From an uncultured Eubacterium sp. (lineage in GTDB: Bacteria; Bacillota_A; Clostridia; Lachnospirales; Lachnospiraceae): DNA of 7,052 nt. A program made the position numbers and the translations under genes. Below are positions 1-5,908 of this stretch, piece after piece; within the stretch, counting starts at the first letter, position 1; each line of letters starts with the position of its first letter. The notes beneath the pieces were generated by a model. The model was not told the DNA's origin, searched no databases, and worked only from the letters and a program-made list of their open reading frames with translations. Location: NCBI GenBank assembly GCA_948468465.1, contig CAOKJJ010000227.1:1-7052 (forward strand), given 5' to 3'.

Positions 1-2
1 AA

Positions 3-365
3 TATGTCTGCGGGATGTTTGGAATCAACATTGACGAAAAGATGGGACATGACAGCTTTGAGTACTTGATCGCAGATTTGTACGATCCGAAAACGGAAGT
101 TCCAAAAGGGTTTTCGGTCCGTAGCATCCCGGCATTTACCTGGGCTGTTTTTTCCTGCGACGGACCGCTGCCGGCAGCACTTGAGGACGTGAATGTGAAA
201 ATCTTCTCAGAATGGCTCCCTGCACTCAAAGAATATGAATTTGCGGCAGGATATTGTGTGGAAATGTATGATGCACCCGATCAATACCCGAAAGGAACAC
301 AAGATGAGAAGTATCATTCTGAGATATGGATTCCTGTGAGAAAGAAATCGGATCATGTACGATAA
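3..365 (+). CDS. GyrI-like effector-binding domain, C-terminal part of a probable AraC-family regulator (5' partial)
   Basis: The reading frame is open to the left edge (it begins Y-V-C-G before the first Met at 15), so the gene almost certainly starts outside the window. The visible ~120 residues match the pattern of the GyrI-like small-molecule binding domain: GMFGINIDEKMG..FEYLIADLYDP, then IPAFTWAVFSCDGPLP, DVNVKIFSEWLP and a C-terminal HSEIWIPVRKK strand. In Clostridia this domain commonly forms the C-terminal ligand sensor behind an AraC-type helix-turn-helix pair, and can bind hydrophobic or cationic drugs and metabolites. The DNA-binding half is not in view, so the AraC assignment is inferred; a stand-alone GyrI-like protein or a MerR-type fusion is also possible. 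The stop codon lies inside a near-tandem 12-bp repeat (352-376). No terminator hairpin is evident after it. The next gene begins 97 bases downstream and has its own promoter candidate. Confidence 0.8.
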   Translation, partial: YVCGMFGINIDEKMGHDSFEYLIADLYDPKTEVPKGFSVRSIPAFTWAVFSCDGPLPAALEDVNVKIFSEWLPALKEYEFAAGYCVEMYDAPDQYPKGTQDEKYHSEIWIPVRKKSDHVR

Positions 366-376
366 TCATGTACGAT
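352..376. repeat. 12-bp near-tandem duplication across the stop codon
   Basis: ATCATGTACGAT occurs at 352-363 and again at 365-376, separated by one base (period 13). The first copy encodes the last residues of the regulator and contributes the first T of the TAA stop at 363-365; the second copy is non-coding. It looks like a replication-slippage duplication and no function is implied. Confidence 0.8.
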
Positions 377-391
377 GATGGATATTTCTCA

Positions 392-420
392 TAGACTTTG
401 CATCTTAATTATGATATATT
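392..420 (+). promoter_or_regulatory. Candidate sigma-A promoter for the 64-residue ORF
   Basis: TAGACT (392-397, 4/6 to TTGACA), a 17-base spacer and TATATT (415-420, 5/6 to TATAAT) would start transcription near 427, about 36 bases before the ATG at 463. An overlapping alternative, TTGCAT (398-403) with TATAGA (421-426), also has 17-base spacing. Either would give the small gene its own transcript. It is a pattern match only in an AT-rich gap. Confidence 0.4.
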
Positions 421-462
421 TATAGACAGTTAATCATTTTTTCGTTTTCGGGAGGTGGACAG

Positions 463-657
463 ATGCCAAGTAATGGTGAAATTATAGAAAGAGCGGTAAA
501 CGATTTTCAGAAAGTTCAAAAACGCATGTTATTAGCAAAAAAAGAAAACGCGGCTGAGACATATGAAGATTTAAAAGAAGATTATATATCATTAAAAGTT
601 ATTCTCACAAGTATGGGAGTTAATCTCACTATGATTGATAAGATCAATGAATCCTGA
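463..657 (+). CDS. Small charged helical protein, 64 aa, unknown function
   Basis: This is an unrecognised small protein. A strong ribosome binding site (GGAGG at 451-455, within GGGAGGTGG) sits 7 bases before the ATG, which fixes the start and argues that the gene is real. The sequence is rich in Lys and Glu, has no cysteine, no signal peptide and no hydrophobic membrane segment, and reads as two or three amphipathic helices: roughly residues 5-28 (EIIERAVNDFQKVQKRML), 30-51 (AAETYEDLKEDYISLKVILTSM) and a short tail. This suggests a soluble helical hairpin or coiled-coil protein. It lies between a regulator and the pheST T-box promoter, on the same strand as both, but the separate promoters on each side suggest that it is transcribed independently. 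No function can be assigned from the sequence. Confidence 0.8.
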   Translation: MPSNGEIIERAVNDFQKVQKRMLLAKKENAAETYEDLKEDYISLKVILTSMGVNLTMIDKINES

Positions 658-697
658 GCCGGATAAAAGAAAACGCTGCATTTTTTATAAATTTTTC

Positions 698-726
698 TTG
701 CACTCTGCCATACTCTGCGCTATAAT
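698..726 (+). promoter_or_regulatory. pheST promoter, near-consensus sigma-A type
   Basis: TTGCAC (698-703), exactly 17 bases, then a perfect TATAAT (721-726). Transcription is expected to start near 733, which places the whole T-box leader in the transcript. The near-consensus match fits a housekeeping operon whose control acts after initiation, at the leader terminator. Confidence 0.85.
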
Positions 727-847
727 AGGTGCAGTTTAAATATGTAAATGCAGGGAAGGTGGCGTAAAGCAGCCGAAGATTCGTTCCGCTGACAGAGAGA
801 AAAAGTGAGGCGCTGAGAGCTTTTTTCAGAACGGGCAGTTTTTGGAT

Positions 848-850
848 TTC
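848..850 (+). promoter_or_regulatory. T-box specifier codon UUC (Phe)
   Basis: TTC is followed by A-CACC-GGAG, the same layout as the well-known tyrosine leaders where TAC is followed by ACACC. CACC can pair with GGTG at 758-761, placing TTC on the 3' side of the specifier loop. The identity agrees with the downstream pheS and pheT genes. Exact loop boundaries were judged by eye. Confidence 0.78.
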
Positions 851-943
851 ACACCGGAGCAGTTTGGATGAAGCAGGAGTAGTTCAAAACGTTCATACAC
901 GTTACGTATGTCAAGTGTCTGGTCTTATACATAGATCAGGAAA

Positions 944-959
944 CAGGGTGGTACCGCGG
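944..959 (+). promoter_or_regulatory. T-box core / antiterminator 5' strand
   Basis: CAGGGTGGTACCGCGG is an essentially exact match to the T-box consensus. AGGG (945-948) can pair with CCCT (971-974) in the antiterminator, leaving TGGT (949-952) bulged to bind the tRNA 3' NCCA end. The pairing partner is also the 5' arm of the terminator, so the two folds exclude each other. Confidence 0.92.
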
Positions 960-963
960 AATG

Positions 964-994
964 ACTCCGTCCCTTTTGGGGATGGAGTTTTTTT
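964..994 (+). terminator. Regulated leader terminator of pheST
   Basis: ACTCCGTCCC (964-973) pairs over ten positions, including one G-U, with GGGATGGAGT (979-988), with a short TTTTG loop and a run of seven T (988-994). This is a Rho-independent terminator. It forms unless uncharged tRNA-Phe stabilises the competing antiterminator. Confidence 0.92.
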
Positions 995-1056
995 ATATTT
1001 AAATATATTATATTATATTTTATTTTTTAATATTTTTCTATAAGGAGAATTCGTAT

Positions 1057-2076
1057 ATGAAAGAAAAACTGCAAAAAATCAAAGAAGAAGCAATGCGTCA
1101 GATTCAGGCTTCTGAAGAGCTGTCAAAATTAAATGAAGTCAGGGTAGCTTTTCTTGGCAAAAAAGGAGAGCTTACCGCTGTGCTAAAGAGCATGAAGGAT
1201 GTGCTTCCGGAGGAACGTCCGGTTGTCGGGCAGCTTGTGAATGAAACGAGGGCCGCGATAGAAGAAATGTTAGAAGATACCAAAAAGAAGCTGGAAGAGG
1301 CGGAACTGAATTTTCGTTTAAAACAGGAAGTCATTGACGTAACGCTTCCTGCAAAGAAGAACCGCATTGGACATCGGCATCCGAATACGATCGCGTTAGA
1401 AGAAGTGGAGCGTATTTTTGTCGGCATGGGTTATGAGGTTGTGGAAGGCCCTGAGGTGGAGTATGATTACTATAACTTTGAAGCGCTCAATATTCCGGCG
1501 GATCATCCGGCAAAGGATGAACAGGATACGTTTTATATTAATCAGAAAATTTTACTGCGTACGCAGACGTCTCCGGTGCAGGTGCGGACAATGGAGAGCC
1601 GTCCGCTGCCGATCCGCATGATTGCTCCGGGCAGAGTGTTCCGTTCGGACGAGGTGGATGCTACCCATTCTCCATCGTTTCATCAGATCGAGGGCATGGT
1701 CATAGATAAGCATATTACATTTGCGGATTTGAAAGGTACGCTTTCCGAGTTTGCAAAGGAGCTGTTTGGAAAAGACACGAAAGTAAAGTTCCGTCCGCAT
1801 CATTTTCCGTTTACGGAGCCAAGTGCGGAGGTAGATGTTACCTGCTTTAAGTGCGGCGGCAGCGGCTGTCGGTTTTGTAAGGGCAGCGGCTGGATTGAAA
1901 TTTTAGGCTGCGGCATGATCCATCCGAAGGTACTGAAAATGAGCGGCATTGATCCGCAGGAGTATTCCGGATTCGCGTTTGGCGTTGGCTTAGAGCGGAT
2001 TGCGCTGCTGAAATATGAGATTGATGATATGCGCCTGCTGTATGAAAATGATGACAGGTTCCTGTCCCAGTTTTAA
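1057..2076 (+). CDS. pheS: Phenylalanyl-tRNA synthetase alpha subunit
   Basis: PheS is the catalytic subunit of cytoplasmic (alpha-beta)2 phenylalanyl-tRNA synthetase, which ligates phenylalanine to tRNA-Phe using ATP. At 339 residues it has the usual bacterial length. The N-terminal ~90 residues form the Lys/Glu-rich tRNA-binding coiled-coil arm. The class II core follows: GHRHP at 105-109 and the motif 1 region to ~150, LLRTQTSPVQ at 166-175, motif 2 around FRSDEVDATHSPSFHQIEG (195-213), HHFPFTEPS at 248-256, and motif 3 GFAFGVGLERIALL (305-318), with the GLER arginine contacting ATP. Ala307 sits at the position known to help set amino-acid pocket size. Cys263, 266, 271 and 274 form a CxxC-x4-CxxC knuckle also seen in many other PheS proteins. 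AAGGAG at 1042-1047 supports the ATG chosen. It is first in the pheST operon under T-box control; pheT follows after 62 bases. Confidence 0.98.
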   Translation: MKEKLQKIKEEAMRQIQASEELSKLNEVRVAFLGKKGELTAVLKSMKDVLPEERPVVGQLVNETRAAIEEMLEDTKKKLEEAELNFRLKQEVIDVTLPAKKNRIGHRHPNTIALEEVERIFVGMGYEVVEGPEVEYDYYNFEALNIPADHPAKDEQDTFYINQKILLRTQTSPVQVRTMESRPLPIRMIAPGRVFRSDEVDATHSPSFHQIEGMVIDKHITFADLKGTLSEFAKELFGKDTKVKFRPHHFPFTEPSAEVDVTCFKCGGSGCRFCKGSGWIEILGCGMIHPKVLKMSGIDPQEYSGFAFGVGLERIALLKYEIDDMRLLYENDDRFLSQF

Positions 2077-2106
2077 GGCAGATGATGGCAAAGTGATTTT
2101 TTGAAG

Positions 2107-2131
2107 GAAATTTTGGATGAAATTTTGGAGG
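2107..2131 (+). repeat. Duplicated 11-bp unit ending in the pheT ribosome binding site
   Basis: GAAATTTTGGA occurs at 2107-2117 and 2119-2129 (period 12). The copies diverge just after: the first continues TGAAA, the second GGAAA, which creates GGAGG at 2127-2131, 7 bases before the pheT ATG. Only the second copy is a good Shine-Dalgarno sequence. It looks like a small slippage duplication in the pheS-pheT gap. Confidence 0.75.
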
Positions 2132-2138
2132 AAATAAC

Positions 2139-4559
2139 ATGAATACTTCTTTAAAGTGGATCAAAGACATGGTGCCGGGATTAGATGTCACACCGCAGGA
2201 ATATGTGGACGCGATGACTTTGTCCGGTACAAAAGCAGAAGGATATGAAGCATTTGATAAAGATTTGGATAAAATTGTGGTCGGCCAGATTAAACAGATA
2301 GAAAAACATCCGGATGCGGACAAACTGGTTGTCTGCCAGGTAGATATTGGTGAGGCGGAGCTTATTCAGATTGTGACAGGAGCTCCAAATGTCAGAGAAG
2401 GGCAGAAAGTTCCGGTTGTACTGGACGGCGGACGTGTGGCAGGCGGACATGACGGGTCTAAGACGGACGGCGGCATTAAAATAAAAAAAGGAAAGTTAAG
2501 GGGAATCCTCTCTAACGGCATGATGTGTTCGATTGAAGAACTTGGCTCTTCCAAAGATATGTATCCGCAGGCGCCGGAAGAAGGCATTTATATCTTTGAC
2601 GACAGCGCTCCGGTTGGCGCGGATGCGGTAAAACAGCTTGGACTGGATGACGTATCGGTCGAATATGAAATCACTTCCAACCGTGTGGACTGTTTTAGCG
2701 TGATTGGCATCGCAAGAGAAGCAGCGGCAACCTTTGGCCTGCCGTTTCATCCTCCTGTTATAAAGCAGACAGGAAACGAGGATGATGTTCATCATTATAT
2801 CAAAGTACGTGTCGATGACACCAAGCTGTGTCCGCGCTATACAGCCCGTGTCGTGAAAAATATCCGGATTGCGCCGTCGCCGGAATGGATGCAGCGCAGA
2901 CTGGCGGCACAGGGTATCCGTCCGATTAATAATCTCGTGGATATTACCAACTATGTCATGGAAGAATATGGCCAGCCGATGCATGCGTATGATCTGGATA
3001 CGATTGCGGGAAATCAGATCATTGTAAGACGTGCGGAAAAAGGCGAGAAGTTTGTAACGCTGGATGGGCAGGAGCGTGAATTGGACGATACGGTTTTAAT
3101 GATCTGTGACGCCGAAAAGCCGGTTGGCATCGCAGGCATTATGGGCGGAGAAAACTCCATGATTACAGACCAGGTAAAAACAATGCTGTTTGAAGCCGCA
3201 TGTTTTGACGGTACCAATATTCGTCATTCTTCCAAAAAGATCGGCATGCGTACAGATGCATCCGGCAAATTTGAAAAAGGGCTGGATCCAAATAATGCCA
3301 TAGACGCGATGAACCGCGCCTGCCAGCTGATCGAAGAGCTGGGCGCCGGAGAAGTGGTAGGAGGCGTGGTAGATATTTATTCTGCAAAAAAAGAAGGCAG
3401 AAGGATTTTGTTTGAGCCGGAAAAATATAACCAGCTGCTTGGAACGGATATTCCGCCTGAGACAATGCTTGGGTATTTCGAAAAAATTGAATTAGCATAT
3501 GATAAAGATACAAATGAGGTCATCATTCCATCCTGGAGACAGGACTTGGAATGCAGCGCGGACATGGCGGAGGAAGTGGCGAGATTTTACGGATATGATA
3601 AGATCGGTACGACACTGCCGTCCGGTGAAGCAACGACAGGAAAGCTTTCTTTTAAACTGCGGATAGAAGCTGTTGCGAGAGATGTCGCGGAATACTGCGG
3701 ATTCAGCCAGGGAATGGTCTATTCTTTTGAAAGCCCGAAGGTGTTTGACAAACTGCTGCTTCCAAAAGACTCCAATCTGCGCAAAGCAGTTGTCATCGCT
3801 AATCCGCTTGGCGAGGATTTCAGCATTATGCGTACGATCCCGCTAAACGGTATGCTTACTTCGCTGGCGACGAACTTTAACAGAAGAAATAAAGACGTCC
3901 GGTTATATGAGCTTGGCAATATTTATCTGCCAAAGGAACTCCCGCTTACCGAACTGCCAGAGGAAAGAATGCAGTTTACGCTTGGGATGTACGGAGAAGG
4001 GGATTTCTTTACGATGAAAGGCGTAATTGAAGAATTTTTACAGCAGGCTGGCATGCATAAAAAGCCGGAATACAACCCAAACGCCGCAAAGCCATTCCTG
4101 CATCCTGGCAGACAGGCTGAAATCTGTTATGATGGTAAAGCGATCGGATATTTCGGAGAAGTACATCCGACAGTGGCAGCAAATTACGCGATCAAAGACC
4201 GGGTTTATGTAGCGGTGATAGATATGCCGCTGATTGTGGAGATGGCAAGCTTTGACCGCAAGTATACCGGCATTGCAAAATTTCCGGCTGTTACAAGAGA
4301 TTTAAGTATGGTATGCCCAAAACAGATTTTGGCCGGAGATATTGAAAAGATTATTGAAAGCAAAGGCGGAGCTTATCTGGAAAGCTATCGGCTGTTTGAT
4401 ATTTACGAAGGAAACCAGATTAAGCTTGGATATAAATCCCTTGCCTATTCCATTACGTTCCGTGCACCAGACCGCACGTTAAATGACGAAGCAGTGAATG
4501 CACCGATCGATAGAATTATAAAAGCGTTAGAGGAAAAAGGCATTGAGCTTAGAAAATAA
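2139..4559 (+). CDS. pheT: Phenylalanyl-tRNA synthetase beta subunit
   Basis: PheT is the large, non-catalytic subunit that binds tRNA-Phe and edits mischarged Tyr-tRNA-Phe. At 806 residues it has the full bacterial length. Domains in order are: an N-terminal segment; an EMAP-like tRNA-binding domain at about 42-155 (IVVGQIKQIEKHPDADKL, IVTGAPNVREGQKVPVVL); the B3/B4 editing domain at about 210-395, including RPINNLVDITNYVM (261-274), MHAYD, GIMGGENS and RTDASGKFEKGLDP (371-384); the B5 domain at about 405-480 (IIPSWRQDLECSADMAEEVARFYGYD); a catalytic-like class II fold at about 495-690 with ANPLGEDFSIMRT and a C-terminal FLHPGRQAEI; and the ferredoxin-like anticodon-binding domain at about 713-805, starting KFPAVTRDLSMV and ending GIELR. 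GGAGG at 2127-2131 fixes the start. It is co-transcribed with pheS. The stop codon lies in a short AT-rich near-repeat. No truncation or frameshift is seen. Confidence 0.98.
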   Translation: MNTSLKWIKDMVPGLDVTPQEYVDAMTLSGTKAEGYEAFDKDLDKIVVGQIKQIEKHPDADKLVVCQVDIGEAELIQIVTGAPNVREGQKVPVVLDGGRVAGGHDGSKTDGGIKIKKGKLRGILSNGMMCSIEELGSSKDMYPQAPEEGIYIFDDSAPVGADAVKQLGLDDVSVEYEITSNRVDCFSVIGIAREAAATFGLPFHPPVIKQTGNEDDVHHYIKVRVDDTKLCPRYTARVVKNIRIAPSPEWMQRRLAAQGIRPINNLVDITNYVMEEYGQPMHAYDLDTIAGNQIIVRRAEKGEKFVTLDGQERELDDTVLMICDAEKPVGIAGIMGGENSMITDQVKTMLFEAACFDGTNIRHSSKKIGMRTDASGKFEKGLDPNNAIDAMNRACQLIEELGAGEVVGGVVDIYSAKKEGRRILFEPEKYNQLLGTDIPPETMLGYFEKIELAYDKDTNEVIIPSWRQDLECSADMAEEVARFYGYDKIGTTLPSGEATTGKLSFKLRIEAVARDVAEYCGFSQGMVYSFESPKVFDKLLLPKDSNLRKAVVIANPLGEDFSIMRTIPLNGMLTSLATNFNRRNKDVRLYELGNIYLPKELPLTELPEERMQFTLGMYGEGDFFTMKGVIEEFLQQAGMHKKPEYNPNAAKPFLHPGRQAEICYDGKAIGYFGEVHPTVAANYAIKDRVYVAVIDMPLIVEMASFDRKYTGIAKFPAVTRDLSMVCPKQILAGDIEKIIESKGGAYLESYRLFDIYEGNQIKLGYKSLAYSITFRAPDRTLNDEAVNAPIDRIIKALEEKGIELRK

Positions 4560-4573
4560 GTTTAGAAAATTAA
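4549..4573. repeat. Near-tandem AT-rich repeat across the pheT stop codon
   Basis: TTAGAAAATAAG (4549-4560) is followed by TTAGAAAATTAA (4562-4573), matching at 10 of 12 bases with period 13. A shorter third version, TTAGAAATAA, begins at 4596. The first copy encodes the last residues of PheT and the TAA stop. It may be a slippage product in AT-rich sequence. Confidence 0.55.
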
Positions 4574-4602
4574 TTGAGAAAAAAATAAAACCAGATTAGA
4601 AA
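4574..4602 (+). promoter_or_regulatory. Weak candidate promoter for queA
   Basis: TTGAGA (4574-4579, 4/6 to consensus), a 17-base spacer and TAGAAA (4597-4602, 4/6 to TATAAT) precede queA. In sequence this AT-rich, such a match occurs easily by chance. queA could equally be read through from pheT, since no terminator hairpin is visible between them. Confidence 0.2.
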
Positions 4603-4641
4603 TAAATGCAAAATATATAAATGAGTGACGGACAATAGATT

Positions 4642-5667
4642 ATGGATGTGAAAGATTTTTTTTATGAACTGCCGCCGGAGCTGATCGCGCAGGATCCGTT
4701 AAAAGACCGTTCCAGTTCCAGACTTATGGTTTTGGGGCGCAGCGATGGTTCCATAGAACATCATGTGTTCCGGGACATTGTGAATTATCTGCATCCGGGG
4801 GACTGTCTTGTAATTAACAACACAAAAGTACTTCCGGCAAGGCTTTACGGCAGTAAGGAAGGGACACAGGCAGGCATCGAGCTGCTGCTTTTAAGGCGCC
4901 TTACCAGCGACTGCTGGGAGACGCTGGTAAAGCCGGGCAAAAAGGCAAAAATCGGGACAAAAATTCAGTTTGGTGACGGAATTTTAACCGGGGAAATTAT
5001 AGATATTGTAGAAGAGGGGAACCGGATCATCCGGTTTTCCTATTCGGGCATCTTTGAAGAAATCTTAGATCAGCTGGGTGAAATGCCGCTGCCGCCGTAT
5101 ATTACACACAAGCTGGAAGATAAACAGCGCTACCAGACCGTTTATGCAAAAGAGGAAGGGTCTGCCGCGGCCCCGACTGCCGGACTGCATTTTACACCGC
5201 AGCTGCTGCAGCAGATACAACAAAACGGGGTAGATATTGCACAGATTACGCTGCATGTCGGGCTTGGCACGTTTCGCCCGGTGAAAACGGAAAACGTGCT
5301 GGAGCATCATATGCATTCTGAGTTTTACAGCATCGAACAGGAACAGGCGGATAAAATTAACCGTGCAAAAGCGGATGGACATCGTGTCATTGCCGTAGGC
5401 ACTACCAGTACAAGGACGCTTGAATCTGTCGCGGATGAAAACGGTTTTGTCAGCGCCGGAAGCGGGTGGACGCAGATCTTTATTTATCCGGGATATCAGT
5501 TCCGGTGCATTGACGGATTGATTACAAATTTCCATCTGCCGGAATCCACGCTGATTATGCTTGTAAGCGCATTCGCTGGCAGGGAACATGTACTGCATGC
5601 TTATGCGCAGGCAGTGCAGGAGAGGTATCGGTTTTTTAGTTTTGGGGATGCGATGCTCGTGGTGTGA
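4642..5667 (+). CDS. queA: S-adenosylmethionine:tRNA ribosyltransferase-isomerase
   Basis: QueA transfers and isomerises the ribosyl group of S-adenosylmethionine onto 7-aminomethyl-7-deazaguanine in the wobble position of GUN-anticodon tRNAs (Tyr, His, Asn, Asp), giving epoxyqueuosine. At 341 residues it has full family length. Family blocks in order are: [14 protein letters not shown]...RSSSRLMVL (6-31); [14 protein letters not shown] (55-68); MPLPPYI (148-154); [22 protein letters not shown] (164-185); [12 protein letters not shown] (203-214); [11 protein letters not shown] (252-262); [11 protein letters not shown] (275-285); [21 protein letters not shown] (293-313); and FFSFGDAML (331-339). 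The ATG at 4642 keeps the conserved N-terminus complete, but its ribosome binding site is poor (ACGGA at 4628-4632). It follows pheT by 82 bases, and a strong terminator begins 19 bases after its stop. No preQ1 riboswitch is apparent upstream. Confidence 0.98.
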   Translation: MDVKDFFYELPPELIAQDPLKDRSSSRLMVLGRSDGSIEHHVFRDIVNYLHPGDCLVINNTKVLPARLYGSKEGTQAGIELLLLRRLTSDCWETLVKPGKKAKIGTKIQFGDGILTGEIIDIVEEGNRIIRFSYSGIFEEILDQLGEMPLPPYITHKLEDKQRYQTVYAKEEGSAAAPTAGLHFTPQLLQQIQQNGVDIAQITLHVGLGTFRPVKTENVLEHHMHSEFYSIEQEQADKINRAKADGHRVIAVGTTSTRTLESVADENGFVSAGSGWTQIFIYPGYQFRCIDGLITNFHLPESTLIMLVSAFAGREHVLHAYAQAVQERYRFFSFGDAMLVV

Positions 5668-5686
5668 GTAAAAATTTTGGACGTGG

Positions 5687-5731
5687 AAAAGCCCGCGAGA
5701 GCGCAGGAATACTGGGGTTTCGCGGGCTTTT
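5687..5731. terminator. Bidirectional intrinsic terminator between queA and the convergent operon
   Basis: AAAAGCCCGCGA (5687-5698) is perfectly complementary to TCGCGGGCTTTT (5720-5731) around a 21-base loop, giving a 12-bp stem with a GC-rich core flanked by A and T runs. Read on the plus strand it ends queA transcription. Read on the minus strand it has the same layout and begins 12 bases after the stop of the 54-codon ORF at 5744. Confidence 0.9.
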
Positions 5732-5743
5732 GGCATAGAATTT

Positions 5744-5908
5744 TCATGGATAGAAAGAGCACACCTTTTTATTTCTTTGCGTAGCCTCCCAGGAAGCACA
5801 GAAAATACTGATTCCCATTTTACATCGATAATGCGCAATCAATGGCTCCATATCGGAAATCCCATATTCTTGCAATAATATGTTTTCATATTCCTTTTTC
5901 TTATTCAA
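5744..5908 (-). CDS. Putative 54-aa protein with TTG start, unknown function
   Basis: On the minus strand a strong Shine-Dalgarno sequence, GGGGAGG (5916-5922), sits 7 bases before a TTG at 5908 that opens a 54-codon frame ending TGA at 5744-5746. The product begins MNKKKEYENILLQEYG, contains three cysteines (residues 29, 37 and 50) and one WEATQ stretch, and has no membrane segment. I do not recognise the family. Its first 8 bases overlap the end of the upstream gene in another frame, a typical coupled-gene arrangement, and its stop lies just before the shared terminator. The TTG is inside a hairpin arm (5904-5914). Alternatives are that it is the remnant of a longer gene, or that the Shine-Dalgarno match is fortuitous. 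A start at the in-frame ATG of codon 20 has less support. Confidence 0.5.
   Translation of the reverse strand: MNKKKEYENILLQEYGISDMEPLIAHYRCKMGISIFCASWEATQRNKKVCSFYP

Larger units (their letters stand above)
733..994 (+). ncRNA. T-box leader (tRNA-Phe-sensing riboswitch) of pheST
   Basis: This leader binds uncharged tRNA-Phe in cis and switches between termination and read-through. Visible parts are in the canonical order. Stem I includes the AGAGAG element at 795-800, a distal helix GAAAAAG (800-806) pairing with the T-rich arm at 821-828, and a middle helix CGTTC (783-787) with GAACG (830-834). The specifier TTC at 848-850 is followed by A and CACC (852-855), which can pair with GGTG (758-761). 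The 3' part has the T-box core with its TGGT bulge (949-952), then a terminator at 964-994. The variable base of the bulge is T, as needed to pair with the A73 discriminator of tRNA-Phe. Stem II and III details were not resolved by eye. The leader fills most of the 399-base gap between the 64-residue ORF and pheS. Confidence 0.93.

Noticed and set aside
658..697. Terminator after the 64-residue ORF
   Set aside because: T-rich runs are present near 681-697 but no stable inverted repeat precedes them.
1104..1427. Minus-strand open frame inside pheS
   Set aside because: Serine- and phenylalanine-rich antisense of the Lys/Glu-rich PheS coiled-coil arm, with no ribosome binding site.
1847..2323. 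Minus-strand open frame spanning the pheS-pheT junction
   Set aside because: Antisense to two well-supported genes and without domain-like sequence.
4560..4641. Possible preQ1 riboswitch before queA
   Set aside because: The gap is AT-rich with no GC-containing hairpin and no preQ1-type aptamer pattern, and queA is not the usual preQ1-controlled gene.
5065..5838. Minus-strand 257-codon open frame
   Set aside because: It lies antisense to queA, which has clear family motifs throughout, and it runs through the bidirectional terminator. Its translation has no recognisable domain and composition typical of an antisense frame.
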